Notes under the pieces: model-generated | Seen by the model: only the letters and a program-made list of their open reading frames with translations | Told to the model about the DNA's origin: nothing | Databases searched by the model: none | Assembly (NCBI GenBank): GCA_005877655.1 | Contig: VBOC01000037.1 | Span: 1 to 9,954, forward strand | Source of the DNA: Ignavibacteria bacterium | GTDB lineage: Bacteria > Bacteroidota > Ignavibacteria > UBA10030 > SZUA-254 | DNA: 9,954 nt | Direction of reading: 5' to 3' | In this document: in pieces, positions 5,880 through 9,954 of the stretch | Numbering within the stretch: the stretch's first letter is position 1 | Layout: every line of letters starts with the position of its first letter | Made by a program: the position numbers and the translations under genes

Positions 5880-6200
5880 TCACTTGACGACATAGTTCAT
5901 TTTCTGGAGCTCTCGCGTTGCCCGTACACGCTGATCACCCTGGAGTTCGATACTGCCATCCTTCACTGTTCCGCCCGCGCCGAGGTGTTCTTTAAGGATC
6001 TTCGCGATTTCGTCCAGGGTCGTCGGATTGTGCTGAAGGCCTGACACGATTGTTACTTTCTTACCTTTTCGTCCTTTGGTATCGAGCGAAATTTGGACCG
6101 TCTTGCCTTTGCCATCGTGTGTCTTGTTGAGCGCTGCCGGATTGCGTTGCACTGAATTGGGCAATAGTTGATTAAGTTCGGATAAGGATTTTAGTTTCAT
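5880..6200 (-). CDS. yciH: SUI1/YciH-family translation initiation factor
   Basis: A 106-residue bacterial relative of eukaryotic eIF1, expected to act on the 30S subunit in start-site selection or stress translation. The SUI1 core is plain: GRKGKKVTIVSGL (43-55), IAKILKEHLGAGGTVKDG (65-82) and IELQGDQR (84-91). Residues 1-33 form the variable, probably flexible lead. ATG 6200 is chosen because it follows the zinc-ribbon gene stop by 8 bases and gives the usual family length; the frame is open further upstream but there it only reads the neighbour in another frame. A clear Shine-Dalgarno is absent, so translation may be coupled to the preceding gene. The kinase gene follows after 82 bases. 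Function in bacteria is poorly settled, and family membership is firm. Confidence 0.92.
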   Translation of the reverse strand: MKLKSLSELNQLLPNSVQRNPAALNKTHDGKGKTVQISLDTKGRKGKKVTIVSGLQHNPTTLDEIAKILKEHLGAGGTVKDGSIELQGDQRVRATRELQKMNYVVK

Positions 6201-6208
6201 ATGGAGCG

Positions 6209-6376
6209 CTATTTCAAACCCCGTTTCCTCTTCTCGATCAAGACCTGCGCATCGACCGGGGATGCACAAATCGAACAAATATAACGGCGCGTGGTCTCGT
6301 TGAAGTCCGGCTCCCGAACCTGCTTACAATTCGGACAACGAATTACTAACGGTTTCTCTTCCTTCGGTTTTGACAT
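6209..6376 (-). CDS. Small zinc-ribbon protein (55 aa)
   Basis: A short gene translated by hand: it starts MSKPKEEKPLVIRCPNCKQV and ends EKRKRGLK. It has two CXXC knuckles, Cys14/Cys17 and Cys34/Cys37, 16 residues apart, the pattern of a four-cysteine zinc ribbon that often binds RNA, DNA or the ribosome. Both ends are basic. GAGGAG lies about 11 bases before the ATG. The stop is 8 bases before the SUI1 start, so the two are almost certainly co-transcribed, which suggests a role in translation or RNA handling. Exact family not recognised. Confidence 0.75.
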   Translation of the reverse strand: MSKPKEEKPLVIRCPNCKQVREPDFNETTRRYICSICASPVDAQVLIEKRKRGLK

Positions 6377-6466
6377 TTTCTCTGGTTCTCCTCACTGTGC
6401 AACACCTCAATCCTTGATCTATAACTTATCTGTCCAACTCTTAACTGCCCCACTTTCGTTCAGTCA

Positions 6467-7630
6467 TCAAACGAACTGTCCTGCGACAAATCCCGAAGCC
6501 CACGCCCATTGGAAATTGTACCCGCCCAGGTGTCCCGTAACATCCACCACCTCGCCGATGACGTACAGGCCCGGGACCTTCCGGGCTTCCATCGTTTTGG
6601 AGGAGAGCTCGTTCGTGTCGACGCCGCCGCATGTCACTTCCGCCTTTGCATATCCTTCCGTTCCGTTTGGCTGAAGCTTCCAATCGTGGAGCTGAGCGGA
6701 AATGGACGAAAGCTCTCCATTTGAATACTGGTTAAGCGATTTCGACCAGCCATAATGCTCGCACAACCGTCTTGCCAGGCGTTTGGGCAGAATTTCCGAG
6801 AGCCGCGTGGAGATCTCAGTTCCCGGCCGATGTTTATCGGCAAGGAACCCACTAAGCTCAACATCAGGCGAGAGATTGACGGAAATCGTTTCTCCCGGTT
6901 TCCAGTAGGAAGAGATCTGCAGTATCGCCGGGCCGCTGAGACCGCGATGCGTGACGAGCAGATTCTCCCGGAATGATTGGCCGTTACAATTGCAAACGGC
7001 GTCGACGGAGATGCCGCTCAGTCCGGTAAAAACCGAGAAATCCTCCCGAGTAAATGTTACCGGCACAAGTCCCGGAATTGTTTGAGTTACTTTCAAGCCA
7101 AATCGACGTGCGAGCCGATAGCCAAGGTCCGTCGCTCCAAGTTTTGCGATGGAAAGGCCGCCCGTGGCGATGACCAGTGAATCGGAATCATACTCCTCGT
7201 TCTCTGTCGTCACAACGAACCGGCTTCCCTTGCGCACATTAGTGACCTGACTGCCAACCACAATGCGTACGCCGGCATCATTGCATTCTTTCTCCAGCAT
7301 CGCGATGACCTGCTGTGAAGACTCGTCGCAGAATAGCTGGCCGAGCGTTTTCTCGTGGTAGGCGATGCCGTGCTTCTTGACCAGCGCTATGAAATCATCG
7401 GGCGTAAACTGTGCGAGCGCCGACTTGCAGAAATGCGGATTCTCCGAGATGAAATGGTCGTGGTCTGTCACCGTGTTCGTGAAGTTGCACCGGCCGCCGC
7501 CTGAGATCCGGATTTGCTCGCCGATCTTCCGGTTCCGTTCTAGCACAAGAACAGATCTGCCCCGCTTACCCGCCTCGATCGCGCACATGAGTCCGGCCGC
7601 TCCGGCGCCGAGTATTATGACGTCAGGCAA
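6467..7630 (-). CDS. HI0933/YhiN-family FAD-dependent oxidoreductase
   Basis: A 387-residue flavoprotein of the HI0933 (YhiN/BaiN-like) family. The Rossmann FAD motif VIILGAGAAGLMCA lies at the N-terminus (4-17), followed by the family signature ISGGGRCNFTN (42-52), a middle ATGG segment (VIATGGLSIAKLG) and the C-terminal FAD contact GGYNFQWAWASGFVAGQ. Length matches the family. The substrate is unknown for most members; some clostridial BaiN proteins act on bile-acid intermediates, but that should not be transferred here. The start is TTG at 7630, with GAAGG 4 bases upstream, located inside the end of the glycosylase gene; only 7 bases separate stop and start, so translation is probably coupled. 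The next gene downstream (zinc ribbon) begins 90 bases later on the same strand. Confidence 0.93.
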   Translation of the reverse strand: MPDVIILGAGAAGLMCAIEAGKRGRSVLVLERNRKIGEQIRISGGGRCNFTNTVTDHDHFISENPHFCKSALAQFTPDDFIALVKKHGIAYHEKTLGQLFCDESSQQVIAMLEKECNDAGVRIVVGSQVTNVRKGSRFVVTTENEEYDSDSLVIATGGLSIAKLGATDLGYRLARRFGLKVTQTIPGLVPVTFTREDFSVFTGLSGISVDAVCNCNGQSFRENLLVTHRGLSGPAILQISSYWKPGETISVNLSPDVELSGFLADKHRPGTEISTRLSEILPKRLARRLCEHYGWSKSLNQYSNGELSSISAQLHDWKLQPNGTEGYAKAEVTCGGVDTNELSSKTMEARKVPGLYVIGEVVDVTGHLGGYNFQWAWASGFVAGQFV

Positions 7631-7637
7631 AGAACCT

Positions 7638-8237
7638 TCATATCTTCAAGCCTTTCAGGCGGTCGGCAAGGTCTTCGAACACCTGTTCCAACGCGTCAGT
7701 ATCTTTTACACGCCCACTGGTGCTACCAAGAAGCCAGACTTCCGAATCACCAATCAAGAAATCCTGCTTCCCCCGTTGTTGATTAACTGATGGATAGTTG
7801 GGCTTAAAGGCGCTTTCAAATATCTCCATATTTGTGGCGAAGGCCAGGATCTTAGGCCGGTACTTTTCCACTTTCCGAATAAACTTCTGAATGTCGTCGC
7901 TTGTGGGTCTGGCTGCCGGATCGTCGTCGTTGCTGACGACTCGTCGCCGGTTGAGATCTGTCAAACCTATACCATGCTTCAATAGCGCTGTCTCCTTCTT
8001 TTCGAAGAAGAGCTGCTTGTAGATATCGTTAAGCACCCCATCTTTTTTGGCATTGAGGAGCACTTTACGTTCGGAGGAGGAGACCAAGGCCGTTGGCGTG
8101 ATTCGGGCAAATTCGAGCAGATCCCAGAAACGGTTGTTCGGTCCCAAGTAATAGAACCCGAGTTCATCCGACGTCTCTGAAACTGTTGTCCCAACAAATA
8201 CGACGTTCAGGTTTTGAATCAATATCTCTGCAAGCAC
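7638..8237 (-). CDS. Mug/TDG-superfamily mismatch-specific uracil-DNA glycosylase
   Basis: A 199-residue member of the uracil-DNA glycosylase superfamily, family 2 (Mug/TDG), removing uracil or related damaged bases from mispairs. Visible parts: strand plus motif 1 LNVVFVGTTVSETS (10-23), the GFYYLGPNNRFW block (27-38) that matches the Mug HPANRFW region, HGIGLTDL (88-95), the helix VEKYRPKILAFATN (123-136), and motif 2 WLLGSTSGRV (168-177). Motif 1 lacks the catalytic Asn of GINPG; it has the GT..S form like the Deinococcus Mug, for which an Asp around position 93 was proposed as catalytic. Here Asp94 in GLTDL is the natural candidate. The start is GTG at 8237 with AGGAG 8 bases upstream. 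It sits 7 bases before the HI0933 gene in one transcript. Confidence 0.82.
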   Translation of the reverse strand: MLAEILIQNLNVVFVGTTVSETSDELGFYYLGPNNRFWDLLEFARITPTALVSSSERKVLLNAKKDGVLNDIYKQLFFEKKETALLKHGIGLTDLNRRRVVSNDDDPAARPTSDDIQKFIRKVEKYRPKILAFATNMEIFESAFKPNYPSVNQQRGKQDFLIGDSEVWLLGSTSGRVKDTDALEQVFEDLADRLKGLKI

Positions 8238-8314
8238 AACTAATCTCCTGTTTATGAATTGGAGTGACTGCAGGAATGTAGAATACGTGCCCTTTTGAAG
8301 TGAAAGGCAGTGAA

Positions 8315-8343
8315 AAGGTAGGCAAATTCCTCGCGAGTATCAA
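8315..8343 (-). promoter_or_regulatory. Weak candidate promoter for the glycosylase-flavoprotein unit
   Basis: On the minus strand TTGATA (8343-8338) and TACCTT (8320-8315) are 17 bases apart. The -35 matches well and the -10 poorly. It lies about 80 bases before the GTG start. Found by eye only. Confidence 0.22.
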
Positions 8344-8367
8344 CGCGCCAAACGCTCCCGGTGTGCA

Positions 8368-8387
8368 TGTAGCGGGCCCCCGCTACA
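8368..8387. other. Perfect 8-bp hairpin downstream of the permease operon
   Basis: TGTAGCGG (8368-8375) pairs with CCGCTACA (8380-8387) around a 4-base loop. On the minus strand it begins about 80 bases after the permease stop. It has no following T-run in that direction, so it is not a standard intrinsic terminator; a transcript-end stabiliser is possible. Confidence 0.4.
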
Positions 8388-8389
8388 AG

Positions 8390-8412
8390 AATTGCAACGG
8401 AAACTGTTCTCA
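8390..8412. repeat. 23-base near-repeat, copy 2
   Basis: Agrees with 3202-3224 at 21 of 23 bases, same orientation. It is directly beside the 8368-8387 hairpin. No similarity continues outside the 23 bases. Confidence 0.45.
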
Positions 8413-8467
8413 AGACTACGCCCCCCTGCTTTTTTTTTGCCAATCAGTGATAATCCGAGCTATACCC

Positions 8468-9286
8468 TCACTCCTTCAAACCTCCTGCCATTATACCGGA
8501 AATGTAGTATTTCTGCAGCGCGGCAAAGAGTAGCAGTACCGGCGCGATTGTTATCACCGAGCCGGCCATCATCAATTCGGTATCCTGCACGTGTTCAAGG
8601 GAAAGATTTGCAAGCGCCACAGGGAGCGTGTACATCGAATCGTCGGTCATCACAATTAATGGCCACAAGAAGTCGTTCCATGTCCCCATGAACGTAAGGA
8701 TACCAAGTGTTATGAGAATCGGTTTGCAGAGAGGCAGAACGATCGTCCGGTAAATCTTGAAGCTGCCTGCGCCGTCGATGCGAGCCGCCTCGATGAGGCT
8801 GTCCGGAATCGACTGAACAAACTGGCGGATAAGAAAAATCCCGAAGACGCTTGCCATGCCCGGAATGATGACACCGGCGTATGTATTGATAAGGCCCATC
8901 TTGTTCAACATCAGAAAGAGCGGCAACATCGTCACCTGTGCCGGAATCACCAGGGATGAGAGCAAAAGCTTAAAAAGCGGATCTCGCCCGTAAAAACGAA
9001 ACTTTGCAAATGCATATCCGGCCATTGAGTTAATAATCAAAGAGATTGCAGTCACTGCAATCGAGAGAAATGCGCTATTGACTACATACCGGGCAAGATT
9101 AAGTCGCGTAAACAAACCGCTGTAATGCTCGAGCGTAATCCGATCAGGAAAAAAAGGAGGCGGAAATTTGCTTGCCTGACCTGAAGGCATCAACGATGCC
9201 GACACCATCCATACGAGGGGGACGAGCGTGATCACGGCTATCATGATGAGCACCGTGTAGAGCAGTATCTTTACCACGGGTTTCAT
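8468..9286 (-). CDS. Carbohydrate ABC transporter permease, MalG/UgpE type (CUT1)
   Basis: A 272-residue inner-membrane permease of the CUT1 sugar-import family. Membrane helices are visible from residue 7 (ILLYTVLIMIAVITLVPLVWMV), with others around 70-95, 105-128, 135-155, 190-212 and 240-256. The cytoplasmic coupling loop that contacts the ATPase carries the EAA motif: EAARIDGAGSFKIYRTIVLP (166-185). The end, QKYYISGIMAGGLKE, is the typical finish of MalG-like subunits. ATG 9286 is chosen because its ATGA overlaps the stop of the preceding permease by 4 bases, a sign of coupled translation. The substrate-binding protein and ATPase are not in the window; the former is probably upstream, off the right edge. 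The sugar cannot be deduced. Confidence 0.95.
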   Translation of the reverse strand: MKPVVKILLYTVLIMIAVITLVPLVWMVSASLMPSGQASKFPPPFFPDRITLEHYSGLFTRLNLARYVVNSAFLSIAVTAISLIINSMAGYAFAKFRFYGRDPLFKLLLSSLVIPAQVTMLPLFLMLNKMGLINTYAGVIIPGMASVFGIFLIRQFVQSIPDSLIEAARIDGAGSFKIYRTIVLPLCKPILITLGILTFMGTWNDFLWPLIVMTDDSMYTLPVALANLSLEHVQDTELMMAGSVITIAPVLLLFAALQKYYISGIMAGGLKE

Positions 9287-9954
9287 GAAACAGCAAATTT
9301 CCTGTTCATTCTCGTTTGTACGAATGATCCGATGAGGATAAGGGCAAACAGCACGAATGCCACGGCCGCCGAGTATCCCATGTTCCACCAACGGAACCCC
9401 TGTTGATACATGAGCAATACGATGCTGAGTGTGGAATTCAGCGGCCCCCCCTGCGTCATCACGTAAGGTTCGGCGAAGAGTTGAATGTAGCCGATCATCG
9501 TGATCACTGCAATGAACAGCGTGGTCGGGGCAAGCATCGGAATGGTGATCGTCGTGAACTGCCGCCACTTTCCCGCTCCATCAATGCTGGCGGCTTCGTA
9601 CAATTGCTGGGGGATGTTCTGAAGTCCGGCGATGAAGATGATCATATTATATCCGAAGTTTTTCCAGACAGCCATCAAGATAATCGCGGGCATCGCCCAT
9701 GTCGGGTCGCCCAACCAATCGACGGGACTCACTCCCAGAAACGAAAGCACATAGTTGAGCGATCCGTACCGCGGATGATAGACAAACCGCCACATGACCG
9801 CGACCGCAACAAGTGTTGTAACGACGGGAGTAAAATATGCGGTGCGGAATACACCTTTGAACCGCACAAGTTTTGATTCAAGAAGCAATGCAGAGGCGAG
9901 CGAAGCGGCGATGGAAAGTGTTCCTCCAACGAACAGGAAGTAGAGCGTGTTCCG
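9283..9954 (-). CDS. Carbohydrate ABC transporter permease, MalF/UgpA type (CUT1), 5' end outside window
   Basis: The last 223 codons of the partner permease; the frame is open to the window edge (RNTLYFLFVGGTLSIAASLA before the first visible start-like codon), so the N-terminus is missing. NTLYF followed by a helix is the normal beginning of the transport domain in MalF-type subunits. The coupling loop EAASIDGAGKWRQFTTITIP carries the EAA motif. FAEPYVMTQGGPLNST and a YQQGFRWWNMGYSAAVAF stretch are also characteristic of this family. It forms a heterodimeric channel with the next gene, with which it overlaps by 4 bases. Confidence 0.94.
   Translation of the reverse strand, partial: RNTLYFLFVGGTLSIAASLASALLLESKLVRFKGVFRTAYFTPVVTTLVAVAVMWRFVYHPRYGSLNYVLSFLGVSPVDWLGDPTWAMPAIILMAVWKNFGYNMIIFIAGLQNIPQQLYEAASIDGAGKWRQFTTITIPMLAPTTLFIAVITMIGYIQLFAEPYVMTQGGPLNSTLSIVLLMYQQGFRWWNMGYSAAVAFVLFALILIGSFVQTRMNRKFAVS

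Larger units (their letters stand above)
8238..8467. other. Intergenic region between the permease operon and the glycosylase gene
   Basis: These 230 bases hold no confident gene. They contain a short perfect hairpin (8368-8387), copy 2 of a 23-base near-repeat (8390-8412), a C6 run (8421-8426) and a T9 run (8430-8438). A minus-strand 63-residue frame from 8443 starts on TTG without a ribosome site and is judged spurious. Confidence 0.5.

Noticed and set aside
5798..5893. Longer kinase start at ATG 5893
   Set aside because: It adds 32 low-complexity residues overlapping the SUI1 end, while ATG 5797 gives the standard kinase opening; the ribosome site there is close but present.
8421..8438. 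C6 followed by T9 as a plus-strand intrinsic terminator
   Set aside because: No G-rich arm immediately before it can pair to form a stem, and no plus-strand gene ends nearby.
8252..8443. Minus-strand 63-residue frame starting MAKKKQGG
   Set aside because: TTG start inside an A-run, no Shine-Dalgarno, and it spans the hairpin and repeat; no family resemblance.
8468..9568. Long N-terminal extension of the second permease
   Set aside because: The extra 94 residues are histidine-rich and read the preceding permease in another frame; the ATGA overlap start at 9286 is the natural one.

Overview
This window looks like a chromosomal piece of a free-living bacterium of medium GC. The gene set fits an environmental FCB-group or Acidobacteria-like lineage: a flavin-dependent thymidylate synthase (ThyX), a PknB-like kinase joined to a TolB-like domain and TPRs, a bacterial SUI1 factor, and several GTG or TTG starts. 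The lineage is an inference; there is no rRNA or other marker. No IS element, integrase, tRNA or CRISPR array was seen.

Layout. At the left edge, minus strand, a Nudix hydrolase overlaps the start of a MutY-type adenine glycosylase that runs off the window. Together they make a two-gene 8-oxoguanine (GO) repair operon. Diverging from it on the plus strand is thyX, followed by a loose stretch holding a possible 24-residue signal-peptide-like ORF, then an exported cupin. A convergent intergenic stretch follows, with a strong two-part stem-loop and no confident gene, then an orphan 69-residue gene on the minus strand.

From about 3600 to 7640 everything is on the minus strand. In transcription order (right to left) it holds a Mug/TDG-superfamily DNA glycosylase, an HI0933-family flavoprotein 7 bases behind it, a 55-residue zinc-ribbon protein, a SUI1/YciH factor, and a Ser/Thr kinase with TolB-like and TPR regions. 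The kinase reading frame is broken twice, by a frameshifting deletion and by an in-frame TAG. At the right edge are two CUT1-type sugar ABC permeases with a 4-base ATGA overlap; the first is cut by the window end.

Themes. Four genes concern DNA or nucleotide integrity: MutT-like, MutY, ThyX and the Mug-like glycosylase. The MutY appears to lack about 15 residues, including the loop that holds the 8-oxoG-probing tyrosine. The kinase gene is disrupted. Whether these two lesions are biological or assembly errors is the main open question. I see no convincing undescribed multi-gene defence or mobile system. The best candidates for novelty are the zinc-ribbon/SUI1/kinase cluster, the altered MutY, and the structured convergent intergenic region.
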